The translations under genes were made by a program, and so were the position numbers. Below, piece by piece: positions 8,171 through 18,135 of a stretch of 64,000 nt of DNA (positions are counted from its first letter, which is position 1; every line of letters starts with the position of its first letter). Origin of the DNA: Streptomyces polyasparticus (lineage in GTDB: Bacteria; Actinomycetota; Actinomycetes; Streptomycetales; Streptomycetaceae). A model generated the notes under the pieces. That model searched no databases and had not been told where the DNA came from. It saw only the letters and a list, made by a program, of their open reading frames with translations. The stretch covers positions 372,001 through 436,000 of the forward strand of contig NZ_JACTVJ010000007.1 in the NCBI RefSeq assembly GCF_014493765.1, read 5' to 3'.

Positions 8171-8357
8171 GATCCCCGGCAGCCCGGCCACCCGCCCGGC
8201 AGGCGGAGCGTGACGTGCGCGGCCACTTACTGGGCATATCTGCCCAGAATTCCACCAGTTCGCCGGGGGCAGACAGCAAAGATCGCGGAACGACTGGTGC
8301 ACCCGCCGAACGGCATGCCAACGTACGACGCTCTGGACGACGACATACCCCCGAGCC

Positions 8358-9107
8358 GTGGAGGCGCCCCTGTACCCGCGCAACCCCAGCAATCCCTCCC
8401 ACTCCGATACCCCGGACCCGGTGTACTGGGTCGTCCCGCGTCATCTGGCCGGCGACGACGGTGCTCTCGCCGAGCGGGTCGGTGACACCCTGGCCGGTCT
8501 GGACTGGCGAGTGTGGCCGACCGCGCGTGACACCCTGCTGTACGTCAGCCCGGACGGGCTGTGCGGCGCTGAATGGATTCTCGCGGCTTACCCATTCGAG
8601 CTGGGCGGCCTGCCCGTGGCCTGGCAGGTGAGTGCCCGGTCCCACACCGACTCGGTGATGACGCAGTGGAATGCCTACTTCACCGCCGGAGTGCCGCACG
8701 AGGCACTCACGGACCTCCTCATGGCGCTCGACGCCCGTATCGCGCCGGACACGGGATTCGACGGGCCGGAGGTCGTGCTCGAAGGGCTGGGCGTCCAGGG
8801 CTGGTTCCGCGATGCGGACCAACCTCACACCACCGCCTTCGCCCCCGACTTCTCCGCCACCATCTCCCTGGAGCTGCTGCCACCCCTCATCCGGGACGCC
8901 GACCCACGTACCGACCGCCTGGGCTGGCAGGCATGGGCAGAGCCTGGCCTCGATGATCTGCATCTGTGGTGCGCGAGCTTCAGCGCCAGCGCCCCGCACG
9001 ATCTGGTCGCTGTGTTCGCCTCCTCGCTGGCCTCACCGGTCCCCGTACCGCGCCGCACGCTGCCTGGCGGCGTAGAGGACCGACTCAGCATCATCCGCCG
9101 CAGCTGA
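8358..9107 (+). CDS. DUF317 domain-containing protein
   Basis: This 249-residue protein contains two tandem DUF317-like units. The first has YWVVPRHLAG, WPTARDTLLYVSPDGLCG and WQVSARSHTDSVMTQWNAYF, followed by PHEALTDLLMALD. The second, weaker unit runs from VVLEGLGVQGW to the SFSASAPHDLVAVFASSLAS segment. DUF317 is found almost only in Streptomyces and relatives, often on mobile elements; its biochemical role is unknown. The start is GTG 8358 by similarity of the N-terminus to family members. No membrane or signal segment is seen. Confidence 0.8.
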   Translation: MEAPLYPRNPSNPSHSDTPDPVYWVVPRHLAGDDGALAERVGDTLAGLDWRVWPTARDTLLYVSPDGLCGAEWILAAYPFELGGLPVAWQVSARSHTDSVMTQWNAYFTAGVPHEALTDLLMALDARIAPDTGFDGPEVVLEGLGVQGWFRDADQPHTTAFAPDFSATISLELLPPLIRDADPRTDRLGWQAWAEPGLDDLHLWCASFSASAPHDLVAVFASSLASPVPVPRRTLPGGVEDRLSIIRRS

Positions 9108-9203
9108 CAACACGCCTCTGTAGAACGGCTGTTGCGCTGCTCGGCGCCGATGTCCCTGTGCTGCCCTTTCCCGTATCTGTCAGATGACTGAGATGGAGTC
9201 TTC

Positions 9204-9650
9204 ATGTTCAAACGACGTGCCCGTGCCGACCGTGAGTGGCGTGAGGCCCAGCGTGCCGGCCAGGCGATGCTCGCCATGCACACCGAGTGGCCCGAGCCTC
9301 CCGTCCCGGTCTCTGCGCCGGCCCCGGCCACGCCGACAGACGCCGCGGTAGTGCCCGACTTCCTGCCGCCCGACTTCAGGGCGCCGTCGCGCCTGGATGT
9401 CTCCGGGCTCATGATGCGCTGGCTGCCGCCGCTCGTGATCGACGGCGAGGTCCGCCAGTGCCCCGAGTGCGGTACGTACCGGGACTGGATCATCTTCAAC
9501 ATGCGCGACGGTGCGGTTTGGCTGCGCTGCCAGGCCGGCCACCACGTCCAGGAGCCGCGTCTGGATTCAGCCTGGTACAACCGCAACTCCGGGCCGGTAG
9601 ACAGCTACCACCCGAATCTCGAGGACGGGCTGCGCCACCTCGGCCACTGA
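9204..9650 (+). CDS. Hypothetical protein with a possible zinc-ribbon half
   Basis: This 148-residue protein has a basic N-terminus (FKRRARADREWREAQ), a Pro-rich linker and a C-terminal half with CPECGTY and a further Cys in LRCQAGHHV, a potential zinc-ribbon (CxxC...CxxxHH). ATG 9204 is preceded by GATGGAG. It lies 96 bp after the DUF317 gene on the same strand. The family is not recognised. Confidence 0.6.
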   Translation: MFKRRARADREWREAQRAGQAMLAMHTEWPEPPVPVSAPAPATPTDAAVVPDFLPPDFRAPSRLDVSGLMMRWLPPLVIDGEVRQCPECGTYRDWIIFNMRDGAVWLRCQAGHHVQEPRLDSAWYNRNSGPVDSYHPNLEDGLRHLGH

Positions 9651-9750
9651 CTCCCGTGAAACCCCACCCCCTTTCTCCTCTGCGTATCGCCGGTGCCTGG
9701 AGAGCCAGCCCAGTCAGACCGTCTGATCCGCACCAACTCTGGGGTTTCAC

Positions 9751-10446
9751 ATGCGACTTCGCACCATGACCGTCCTCGGCCTGAGCGCCCTGACTCTCCT
9801 GGCCCTGGCGGGCTGCTCCGCCGGTAGTGCTCCCGCTCCTGGCCCAGCGTCTTCTTCCCCTGCTGCCGCACGCCAGACGGGCAGCAATGCCCCGACTCAA
9901 GAGCCGTTGCCCTCAGCTGTGTTGAGACAGCGGCTCCTGGGCGAGAGTGATCTGGGCGGGGGCTACATCCGCAAGCCGGAGCAGCCCGCCCGGCACAACG
10001 ACGTCACGGTGACCGGATGCCCCGCGCTAGCCAAGCTCGGTGGCGACGGGGCGGCCGGTGGCAGCCTCGCCTTCCCCCACAGGGCGAAGATGTCCTTCAC
10101 CTACGCGGGTGGCACAGGCTCGGAGGTGTCCGAGGAGCTCTACAGCGACACCGCGACCAAGCTCTCCGACGGCGTGGACCGGATCTTCGAAGCGATGACC
10201 GCCTGCTCGACGTACGACGTGCTAGCAGGCGGCACCCCGATCGTGGTCGCACCGCAGAGGGTGCCCGCCCCGCAGCTGGGCGACGAGCGGTGGAGCCATC
10301 TGCTGACCTTCACCGTCAGTGGGCGCACCAGCATCGTCAAACAAACGGCCGTTCGCATCGGGGCGGTAGTTGTGGTGATCTCCGGTACACCGGCACTGGT
10401 CGATGCCCATGTGGAGCGGGCGGTGGCCAAGGCCACGGGGCGATGA
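9751..10446 (+). CDS. Secreted lipoprotein
   Basis: This 231-residue protein has a lipoprotein signal peptide with lipobox LALAGC (Cys at about 23), followed by a Ser/Pro/Ala linker. The mature part is a sensor- or PknH-like extracellular domain, with LLGESDLGGGY near the start and SYDVLAG-type and VVVISGTPALVD segments near the end. It would be anchored outside the membrane. Upstream at 9714-9726 is a short palindrome TCAGACCGTCTGA that could be an operator. A decayed paralogue lies at 21459-21651. Function is unknown. Confidence 0.7.
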   Translation: MRLRTMTVLGLSALTLLALAGCSAGSAPAPGPASSSPAAARQTGSNAPTQEPLPSAVLRQRLLGESDLGGGYIRKPEQPARHNDVTVTGCPALAKLGGDGAAGGSLAFPHRAKMSFTYAGGTGSEVSEELYSDTATKLSDGVDRIFEAMTACSTYDVLAGGTPIVVAPQRVPAPQLGDERWSHLLTFTVSGRTSIVKQTAVRIGAVVVVISGTPALVDAHVERAVAKATGR

Positions 10447-10480
10447 GGCGGGACCGGTCGGCAGGCGATGGGGTGCGGGG

Positions 10481-10975
10481 CTACGGGCCGTTGTTCTCGT
10501 CATCGTCCGAGATGAGGAAGCCCCGCATCGGCGACAGGGCGTCGCTCAGCACCTCGCCCACCGTGCGTGGCTGATCGGCTGGGTCTGGCTCGGGCACCGT
10601 GACGTCGGGCGTGCGCCTGACCAGTACGCCTTGATCCCTGATGACGTCGGTCTTCATGCCGCCGTGGGCGCGCAGGATCGCGGCGATCGTGTGGTGGAGA
10701 CAGCGGCGGCCATCGCGGTGGAGGAGGACGGCCGGGCCCTCGGGGATCGCCTCGCGCTGTTCGGTTGCTGCGCTCTCGCGCAGGGTGCGGGAGGTGAACC
10801 ACTCCACGTATACGGCGTCGCCTTCGGCGTCGTTGATGACGATGCCGTGGGCATGAGCCCTCTCGTCGGTATCCGATCCGGGCAGCCCGACACTGGCCAG
10901 AATGTGCCGTACTTCCTCGGCCAGGGGTTTGGGCCTTGGGGGCTTGCGGCGCAGGGGCCGGGTCTCGTCGGTCAT
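10481..10975 (-). CDS. Hypothetical protein
   Basis: This 164-residue protein is not recognised. It is charged and soluble with a Pro/Arg/Lys-rich N-terminus. A central segment (AHGIVINDAEGDAVYVEW...EGPAVLLHRDGRRCLHHTIAAIL) looks like a small alpha/beta fold. The ATG at 10975 is preferred over the far upstream start because the upstream extension has non-coding-like composition. The gene is convergent with the lipoprotein gene and stands alone on the minus strand. Confidence 0.55.
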   Translation of the reverse strand: MTDETRPLRRKPPRPKPLAEEVRHILASVGLPGSDTDERAHAHGIVINDAEGDAVYVEWFTSRTLRESAATEQREAIPEGPAVLLHRDGRRCLHHTIAAILRAHGGMKTDVIRDQGVLVRRTPDVTVPEPDPADQPRTVGEVLSDALSPMRGFLISDDDENNGP

Positions 10976-11151
10976 GCGGTTGGACCCTACCGATCCGCGC
11001 TGGCAGCAGGGCCGTGATCCGGTCGAACTACGCCCCAGGGAGCATCGCTGCCGGTTGCTGGCGTGCCATGTGCGACCGGCAGCGATGGCGGAGCGTGGTT
11101 GGCTGAAATCTTTCACCTATGGGGTCAAAGGCGCCATAGGCTCCCGTGCTC

Positions 11152-11668
11152 ATGACTCTCGAGATGTGCCCGTTCCATCACGTCGATGACACCTGCGTCC
11201 CCATGGCCCGCCTGCTCGAACAGGCAGGGCTCCTCACGTCCCGCCCCCGATGCCCCTGTGTTGGTTTCCGCACCGCCGGCCGAGGGACCCGACGGGGACC
11301 TGTTCTCTGTTCCCCCGCGGCGGGTGTCGCAGCGGCAGATCGCCGGCCGCGTCAACCAATGGGGGCGCACGACCATCGACCCCACGGTGCCTGAGCTCGA
11401 CACGGCCGTCCCCGATGAGCGGTCGCTGCGCTACTCGCTCCAGGCACTGGGCGAGGCCGTACGCGAGCACGGTGGCCTGAACATCCCGTGGATCGAGGTG
11501 TCCTTCGCACTCGGCAAAGCCCATAGCGGCGTGGACACCACCCACGTCCTCGGCCGGCATCGCCAAGACGCGGCCACAATGGACCTGAACTGGTACATCG
11601 CAGCCCTGCACGTCGAGCGGGCCTACGGCGTGTGGTCGGAGCAGATCCGCGCCACACTCGGCGCGTAG
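11152..11668 (+). CDS. Hypothetical protein, probably frameshifted
   Basis: Two overlapping frames together look like one gene. The first (from ATG 11152) begins MTLEMCPFHHVDDTC and runs protein-like to about 11,245 (RLLEQAGLLTSRP). The second continues to 11,668 with DAPVLVSAPPAEGPDGDLF, ERSLRYSLQALGEAVREHGG and the C-terminal DLNWYIAALHVERAYGVW. A +1 shift near 11,245 would join them. The second frame alone could instead be a 160-residue gene from ATG 11186. No family was recognised. Confidence 0.4.
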
Positions 11669-11755
11669 CGGCAGAAGGCGTCCTCCATGACGTTCCTCGG
11701 CACCGGTGTGGCCGTGCCTCGAGACGCGGCCACACCGGATGCTGAGGTCGGCGGT

Positions 11756-14740
11756 CTACACGTCGCCGCCGATGGCTTCTCGCAGGATCTCGACGCTCTC
11801 GGGGTCCTTCGGTGCGGAGCGTCGGTACTGAGGGTGGCCAAGGTCCATCTGGAGCGCGGCATGGAGTGGGGCGGGGTATCGCGTGCGGTCTGACCAGGAG
11901 AGCGCCTGGTGGCTGAGCCGTGCCGCGGCGACTGCGAGCGTCTCCCGGTCGTAGCCCTCCCGCGTGTGCATGGGGGTGATCTCCCGTGTGGTCATGCTGT
12001 ACCACGGGGAGTTGAGTTCGTTCTCCTTGCGTTCGTCGGCGTTCTTCGATGCCTTTCCGGGGTCGGCGCGCCAGCGGGTCTTCCACTGTCCGTGGCGCTT
12101 CTTGCCGTAGTTGCGGGGCTCGGTGAACAGGAACCAGGGGTGGCCTTCGGGCCGGTCCTCTGGGTAGTACAGGTCGCTGGAGGTCTTCACCGTGATCGTT
12201 TTGCCGTTCTTCTGCTTCTCGGTGACGGCAACCAGCCGGGGCATCTCTGCCTGCGCGCAGTTCATGCGGATGATGCTGATCGGGTTCCAGGACTGGGGCA
12301 GGCCGCTGGCAGGGAGCCAGAGGCGGGGGTCGTCCGGGTCTTCTCCGAGGCCCTGCTTGTTGTTATGGAGGCCCGGCCATACTCGGCGGCTGGCGTGGCC
12401 GTCGATCATCAGGGCGTAGGGCAGGCCGTCGAGTTCGTCGTGGAGCTCTTGGAGGGCAGTGCGGACGTCGTCGCCGGCCAGCGCCCAGCGCTGGATTTCC
12501 CCCTCCCCGTCTTGAGTGTGGAGAGGGTAGTTGGCGGCGTGGAAGTTGCTCTGCGCGAGGGTGTAGTGCTCCCACTGCGGGTGGATGTTGCTCCAGCCGA
12601 TCATGCGCCAGGGGCCGTTGGGGTCGGCGGAGGGGATGATTGCGCTGGCGCAGATGATCCTCTTGGGCTGACCTTTGAATTTGTAGTCCGTGGCCTGCTT
12701 GCGGATGTGGATGCCGCAGAACGCGATGCGCGGCAGCGGGTAGGGATCGTCGTCTAGGTAGAGGGCACGCTCAAAGCGGTCGTCCACCACGCCGCAGGAG
12801 CGGTAGAGGTCCAGCAGGCCCATGTGGACGCGGTGGTCTTCGAAGGCTTTCGCGGGCTTCTTGACTGTGCTGAAGGTCTTGGTGAACGGGTCGTATTCGC
12901 GGCCCACGAGGAATTGAGACGGCACCACGGTCTTGGCGAATTCGCGTACGACTTGGTGCTTGGCGTCGTTCTCCGCGAGGGCGGCCTTCACCTCGGCGGA
13001 CTTCATGCCCTCGTGTTCCTCACCCCGTACCGGGATTTCCGTTTCGCACCAGGCGGCAAGGAGAACGTCAGGGCCTGCGAACTTGCCGGTGATCTTCTGG
13101 GCGTCAGCAGCTCGCTGAGTGCCAGGGCCGTGTTCCAGAAGAGCTTCGGCGTTGCAGAACACGGCTTCGATGCCGTCCGCAAGCGGGTACGTGTCCTCGC
13201 CGTCGGGGCCGGGATCGATGTCGTGGGGATCGAGGCCGTACGTGTGAGCAAGCCCGTGGATCATCCGCGTGAGGGTTGCATCCTGATACCACAGGCAGAG
13301 GATGCGGAGCTTGTCGTATCCGGCCTCCTTGATGGATCGGCGGATACCCTCCGGGGAGGGCTTGCCGACGAGGTCGACGTACTCGCCATCCTTCTTCTTC
13401 TGCCGCTTCTCCTTCTCCTCGGCAGCGGTGGTGGGCTCATGGGCACGTTTGCCGAAGACATTGCCCTTGGACTTGAGGTCGAGCAGGGAGGCCGTGTCTC
13501 CGAAGGATCGCTCGACGTGTTCCCTGAGCAGCGAGAGGTGGTAGATGCCGGGGCCGGTGCCGACAGCGAAGGAGTCTGTCTTGGGCATGGTCGGCCTGAT
13601 CGAGCCCGGTGGCGGCGTCAGGATGTCGATCCTTTTGCCGTTCTCGTCCTTGAGGTTCAGACGGTTGCGTTCATCGGTGACGCGTTCCTCGATGGCGTTG
13701 AGCGAGGACCGGTCGGCGTCCATCTTCGCGAGGATTTCCAGCGCGTGCTTGTTCGTCTGCCGCAGGCCGCGCCCGTCCAGGGACACGGACAGGAGGGGCC
13801 TGTCTGCGCCCTGGTCCACGAGGACCGTGCTGGCGTGGATCACCGTGTTGTTGACGCGCCGGATGTGGGCGTTCAGATTCAGTACGGGGTTCGGCTCGGC
13901 CGTGTAGGTGGCCATCTTCACCGACAGGCGGGACATGGCGTACTGGACCTGGCCTCGAGTGGGGTTCTCGGGACGGGCCTTGTCGGCTTCGCCGAGGTCG
14001 ACCGGGTGGGCGAGGTTCGCGAAGATCGGGCCGATGGGCTGTTCCCAGGCAATCAGGTCACCGTTGCTGATCGGCCGGTACTGCACAGCAGCCACATTGT
14101 CGGAGGGCTTCCAGTCCACGGTCCTGAGTTGAGTCTTCCCGTTCGCGGCCTCGTACGGCTCACGGACGGGCTCGACTGCCCGGTCGAGGAAGGGCTTCGC
14201 AGCCAACTTCTTGGCGACGTGCCACTTCACCGCTTCGTAGGCCCAGCCGTCTGGGCTGGCGGGCTTGCCGTCCTCCGACTGCAGGATGTTCTCCGCGAGG
14301 CTGCGTTCCTGGGGGGCGACATCGGCGACCAGCCGGGCCAGGGTCGGCTGGTCCATGAAGGGGATCTCATCCAGGGGGACTCGGCGGACGATGCCTTCCA
14401 GGTAGGTGAAGACCGTTTTGAGGGTCTCCGGCTCCACGGGGTTGAGCGTCACCATGAAGGCCAGGTACTTGTCCAGGTAGACGTAGCCGTCGGTGATCTG
14501 CTGAAGCACGGTGACAGCGATGGAGTAGGGGACCAGGAACGGGTCAGCGTCCTGGACACCTTTGATCCACTTCTTGTTCTGTGCGGCCGTGCTGCCCAAC
14601 TCCCGCCAGGCCCTGCGGATCGGCGAGTGGTAGTCACCGAAGTCCCAGACCAGAGCAGTCATGCCGTCCAGGAGTTCCGTGGTGCACCGGATCGATGTGG
14701 TGTGCGCGGTGAGATCCCGCTGCGTGCTGCTTCGCCCCAT
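11756..14740 (-). CDS. pPIWI-RE protein (prokaryotic PIWI with conserved R and E)
   Basis: This 994-residue protein is the PIWI component of a pPIWI-RE module. The C-terminal RNase H-like region has the hallmark elements. There is an ALMIDGHASRRVWPGL segment with candidate conserved Arg (about 778), an E-containing strand near YYPEDRPEGHP (about 858), and a closing block WYSMTTREITP...SLS-like...YPAPLHAALQMD (about 905-960) seen in RNaseH_pPIWI_RE proteins. The N-terminal half corresponds to the X and MID-type regions of the family. It follows the helicase gene by 95 bp in the same direction. Family knowledge (prediction): a nucleic-acid-guided effector that works with a DinG-type helicase and a nuclease in inter-genomic conflict. 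Confidence 0.85.
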   Translation of the reverse strand: MGRSSTQRDLTAHTTSIRCTTELLDGMTALVWDFGDYHSPIRRAWRELGSTAAQNKKWIKGVQDADPFLVPYSIAVTVLQQITDGYVYLDKYLAFMVTLNPVEPETLKTVFTYLEGIVRRVPLDEIPFMDQPTLARLVADVAPQERSLAENILQSEDGKPASPDGWAYEAVKWHVAKKLAAKPFLDRAVEPVREPYEAANGKTQLRTVDWKPSDNVAAVQYRPISNGDLIAWEQPIGPIFANLAHPVDLGEADKARPENPTRGQVQYAMSRLSVKMATYTAEPNPVLNLNAHIRRVNNTVIHASTVLVDQGADRPLLSVSLDGRGLRQTNKHALEILAKMDADRSSLNAIEERVTDERNRLNLKDENGKRIDILTPPPGSIRPTMPKTDSFAVGTGPGIYHLSLLREHVERSFGDTASLLDLKSKGNVFGKRAHEPTTAAEEKEKRQKKKDGEYVDLVGKPSPEGIRRSIKEAGYDKLRILCLWYQDATLTRMIHGLAHTYGLDPHDIDPGPDGEDTYPLADGIEAVFCNAEALLEHGPGTQRAADAQKITGKFAGPDVLLAAWCETEIPVRGEEHEGMKSAEVKAALAENDAKHQVVREFAKTVVPSQFLVGREYDPFTKTFSTVKKPAKAFEDHRVHMGLLDLYRSCGVVDDRFERALYLDDDPYPLPRIAFCGIHIRKQATDYKFKGQPKRIICASAIIPSADPNGPWRMIGWSNIHPQWEHYTLAQSNFHAANYPLHTQDGEGEIQRWALAGDDVRTALQELHDELDGLPYALMIDGHASRRVWPGLHNNKQGLGEDPDDPRLWLPASGLPQSWNPISIIRMNCAQAEMPRLVAVTEKQKNGKTITVKTSSDLYYPEDRPEGHPWFLFTEPRNYGKKRHGQWKTRWRADPGKASKNADERKENELNSPWYSMTTREITPMHTREGYDRETLAVAAARLSHQALSWSDRTRYPAPLHAALQMDLGHPQYRRSAPKDPESVEILREAIGGDV

Positions 14741-14835
14741 GAGCGGGGGTACCTCGTCTCTCGGTCTCTCCTCTTGGGAGAGGAGGGGTGGGGGTCTGTC
14801 TCCGCCACAGCAAGGCAGAGGCAGTTATGGGCAGT

Positions 14836-17800
14836 TCAAAGCGTCTCGCGGTCGAGCCCCGCGTAGGTCAGGAATGCCTGAAGCGCTTGACCGTAGAGCT
14901 CGTTCATGATTTCGCGCTGCTCCGGAGTCCAGTCGCGGTAGATCTGCTCGATGATCGAGGCCAGGTCGGAGCTGAACTTCTTGTCGTGGATGGAGTGGTC
15001 CACGATGTGGAGGGTCATGTCGGTCTCGCCCCGTCGGGCCCGGCCGGCGAGCTGGATAAGCAGGACGAGCATGCCTGCGACGAGTTCCTTGCGCAGGTCG
15101 TGATCCATGTTGGAGAACCGTGCCGGGGAGCGAAGAATCTTGGTGAGTTGCTTCCAGGAGGCTTCGCTCGCTGTGCGCAGGACGGTCAGGGGCTCGTCGC
15201 TGCCACCGACGGGAAGGGTGTTGAAGCCGGCAGCGTTGACGCTTGCGTGCAGCCAGTCGGTGTCCTCGATGCTCAGGACAGGCCGGACGCACAGGTAGAT
15301 GTCGCGGACCGCCGAGCGGGTACCGACGACAATGTTCAGGCCCCGTCCGATAACGGCGAGAGGAGCGATAAGGATCTCCCCGCGGTCAGGGAACTCCTTG
15401 AGCTCTTCGCGCACCATCCGGTCCACGTGGGCGGGCAGGTGCTCCTCGTAGTTCTGCTTCTCCGGCTTCTTCACGAGCAGGCAGATCTGGTGGTTCAGTC
15501 CGTCAGCCTGCGCCACACCGGAGGCAAGGTAGGCGGCCTGCTCGTAGGAGTTGACTGCGAGGATGACACGGGCCCGCTCCGGTTCCTGCTTCTTCAAGCG
15601 GGCCAGGCGCTTGGCGAGTTGCTGTTCGTACAGACCGCGGCCAAGATCGCGCAGTGCGTTGGGCTTCAGCTCCGGCGGGAGTCCCCCGATCCTCATAGCG
15701 TCCCCGTTGGCGCCCCGCACCGGCGTGGCGAGCGTAACGATGGATTCCGGACGGGTGTCGGGAAGCCACCAGCGGACCGGGGCGTGGATGTGTTCCTGTA
15801 CGGCTTGCGGCAGGTAGGCGGTGGCAGACAGCCCCATGACTGGACGCTGCACGCCGGCCGCCAACAGAGCGGTGAGGCCGCCGAGTTCGCTTACGAACGT
15901 ATGAGGGTCACCGCCGAAGGAGCGTGACAAAAGCTCCGCTTCCTGTTCCTTCTTGTCCATGCCCTTGACCTGGTAGCCGTGGATGGAGCGGCCCAGCATG
16001 GCCAGGGGATAGAGCGTGGTGACCGTTCTGCTGCGCATCGTTTCGAGGATCTTGCGGACCGATCCCAGGTCGAGATAGCGCAGGGTCTGTGCCTGCATGC
16101 GCAACTCGTCCAGGGCGCCGTCGAGTTCCCGGAGCACAGTGCGGGTGACCAGCAGGTTCACTACGGCGGCCTGCTGATGAGCATCCGGCACGAGCTCGCG
16201 CAGGAGTGTGCGCATCGCGTCACGAGTGTCAGTCAGGTGGTCCTGGCCGCGCTGCGCCGTGAGGATCGTCAGGGCAGCTTGGACGGCGTCCCAGTCGGCG
16301 CCATCGGGTAGCTCGATGTCCTCATCCGGTTCGGTGCCATACCAGCGGGCGGGCATGATCTCGTCGAGGAAGGTGAACAGCTCGGGTGCAACATCCTCGG
16401 CCGCCGTCTGTTCAGGGAACAGGAGCTGCAGGATCTCGCGGTCCCTTGAGCGGGCCAGGCGCCAGCCAGTGTTGTCGCGGCTGGCGCCGTCGGGGCTGTC
16501 CGCCTCGTTGCCTGGGTTCATCTTCAGCCCGCTGCCGGAGCACAGCCACAGCAGCAGCATCTCGGCCATGAGTCGGGCGTGGCTGACCGGCGCCGCGAGG
16601 GCCATCTCGTGGGCCACGGGGAGGTTCTTGGCATCGGAGTCGATCTCCCGCAGCGCGGTCGTCCGCTTCCGGGAGGCCAGGGTGAGTTCCGAGGTGCAGC
16701 TGCCGATGGCGGACGTCTGGAAGGCGTCGATCTCATCGATGATCAACGCGTCGCAGGATCGGAGCGTCATCTCCAGAACGCTCATCCCCCTGGTGCCGCG
16801 CGCCTTGCCGCGGAACTCCTGCCCGTCCAGGACGACGCCGATACGCGTGCGGCCTTCCAGCAGGTTGGCGTGGTTGGTAACGATCACAGCCGCGTCGGTG
16901 GCGCGGTAGAACTGCTGGAACTTGCCGCACACCGGGGCGAAGGAGCAGGTGAGCCGGGTGGATCCGGTGGCCGCGGAGGTCAGCGAAGTGCAGTTCTCCT
17001 CCCCGTACGGATACAGGGTGGGCGGGTCCATCAGCGCCCGCTGCGCGCACCCGGTCGACAGGAGTCCGATGTCGGTCCTGGCGCGCCGGTCCCACTCGTC
17101 GATCTGGGTGGAGGCGCCAAGGGCGGCGTAGTCCATGGCCCGCCGGTGCATGCTCGACGGGGACATCAGCGGGGTGCAGTGCGCGGGTGCGGCGAGGCGA
17201 TTGATCCGGTGCAGATAGGCCAGGTCATTGTTGATGTCCCAGGCCATGTCCAAGGTGGCGCGGACGTCGGTGACGGCGAGGGCGATCCGCCGGTCGTTGA
17301 GCGCCGCCCAAGACGCCATGACGCGTACGAGCACCGTCTTACCACTACCCGTGGGAGCGTTGAGGACCTGCAAGTCTCCAGACGTCAGGTCGAGTTCGGT
17401 CAACTCGCCATCGGTGGTCTTCATTGCCTTGAAGAAGCGCTTAAGCACGCTGTGCAGGTAGGCGACGCTCTTGTCCTGCCCGCTGAGGGTCTTGGCGACG
17501 TCCAGGAGCTGCTCCACGGTCGGCGCGACCCGGTCGCGCTGCGGGCGGGTGTGCACCTGAGGCAGCGCCTCGTGGCCGGGCGCTTCAAGGAAGCCGGGAG
17601 TTGCCTGGATATGGATCTCCCTGCTGGTTGTGCCATGCTCCTGGCCCAAGTAGGCGGTCCTTGTCTTGAGCGTGCCCGGCCCCGCGAACGCCTGCGCCTT
17701 GGGGCGCTTACCGAAGGTGAAGAACTGCCCCGTGACGCGCTGCGCGTAGCCGAGAAAGTCCCCTCCCATCCGGGGGATCACCGCGTCCGCCAGGTGCGGG

Positions 17801-18135
17801 TCCCCGGCCGGCAGCCGCAGCGAGCCCCCCGATCTGTCCGCGAGGTCGGGATCGGGGGCCAGGGTGCCGAGAAGCGCGAGGACCGCGGCCCTGAGCTTCC
17901 TCGCGTCCGTCCACTCCGGGGCCATCAAGGTCATCACCTGGCGAATCAGGCTCCGCTCGGCCACGGGCAAGCTCGCCCACTGCGACCACGCGTGGGGCTT
18001 GCGGTGGGCGAAGAACGTGGCCTCCTCGAAGCCGGCCAGGATGCGGCCCTCATCGTCCTTACGGGGAAAGTAGTGCGCGGCCAGCGCGAGCGCTCCCGCC
18101 AGGCCGGCTTCCTGCCCTGTCATCTCCCCGCTCAT
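14836..18135 (-). CDS. DinG-type Fe-S helicase of the pPIWI-RE module
   Basis: This 1099-residue superfamily 2 helicase has Walker A APTGSGKT (about 259-266) and Walker B IIDEID (about 465-470). Between them are four cysteines (about 363, 382, 397, 403) placed as in the 4Fe-4S insertion of DinG/XPD helicases. VIVTNHANLL (about 418) is the family's DEAD-adjacent motif, and C-terminal helicase motifs (MGLSATAYL, ILIAPLAVIGRGLN, QLAGRARRG) follow. A roughly 200-residue N-terminal extension has no recognised motif. ATG 18135 overlaps the nuclease stop (ATGA), deciding the start. It should unwind duplexes or R-loops for the PIWI and nuclease partners. Confidence 0.9.
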   Translation of the reverse strand: MSGEMTGQEAGLAGALALAAHYFPRKDDEGRILAGFEEATFFAHRKPHAWSQWASLPVAERSLIRQVMTLMAPEWTDARKLRAAVLALLGTLAPDPDLADRSGGSLRLPAGDPHLADAVIPRMGGDFLGYAQRVTGQFFTFGKRPKAQAFAGPGTLKTRTAYLGQEHGTTSREIHIQATPGFLEAPGHEALPQVHTRPQRDRVAPTVEQLLDVAKTLSGQDKSVAYLHSVLKRFFKAMKTTDGELTELDLTSGDLQVLNAPTGSGKTVLVRVMASWAALNDRRIALAVTDVRATLDMAWDINNDLAYLHRINRLAAPAHCTPLMSPSSMHRRAMDYAALGASTQIDEWDRRARTDIGLLSTGCAQRALMDPPTLYPYGEENCTSLTSAATGSTRLTCSFAPVCGKFQQFYRATDAAVIVTNHANLLEGRTRIGVVLDGQEFRGKARGTRGMSVLEMTLRSCDALIIDEIDAFQTSAIGSCTSELTLASRKRTTALREIDSDAKNLPVAHEMALAAPVSHARLMAEMLLLWLCSGSGLKMNPGNEADSPDGASRDNTGWRLARSRDREILQLLFPEQTAAEDVAPELFTFLDEIMPARWYGTEPDEDIELPDGADWDAVQAALTILTAQRGQDHLTDTRDAMRTLLRELVPDAHQQAAVVNLLVTRTVLRELDGALDELRMQAQTLRYLDLGSVRKILETMRSRTVTTLYPLAMLGRSIHGYQVKGMDKKEQEAELLSRSFGGDPHTFVSELGGLTALLAAGVQRPVMGLSATAYLPQAVQEHIHAPVRWWLPDTRPESIVTLATPVRGANGDAMRIGGLPPELKPNALRDLGRGLYEQQLAKRLARLKKQEPERARVILAVNSYEQAAYLASGVAQADGLNHQICLLVKKPEKQNYEEHLPAHVDRMVREELKEFPDRGEILIAPLAVIGRGLNIVVGTRSAVRDIYLCVRPVLSIEDTDWLHASVNAAGFNTLPVGGSDEPLTVLRTASEASWKQLTKILRSPARFSNMDHDLRKELVAGMLVLLIQLAGRARRGETDMTLHIVDHSIHDKKFSSDLASIIEQIYRDWTPEQREIMNELYGQALQAFLTYAGLDRETL

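Noticed and set aside
12824-14866. 680-residue open frame opposite the pPIWI-RE gene
   Set aside because: Antisense shadow of a high-GC gene; no recognisable domain.
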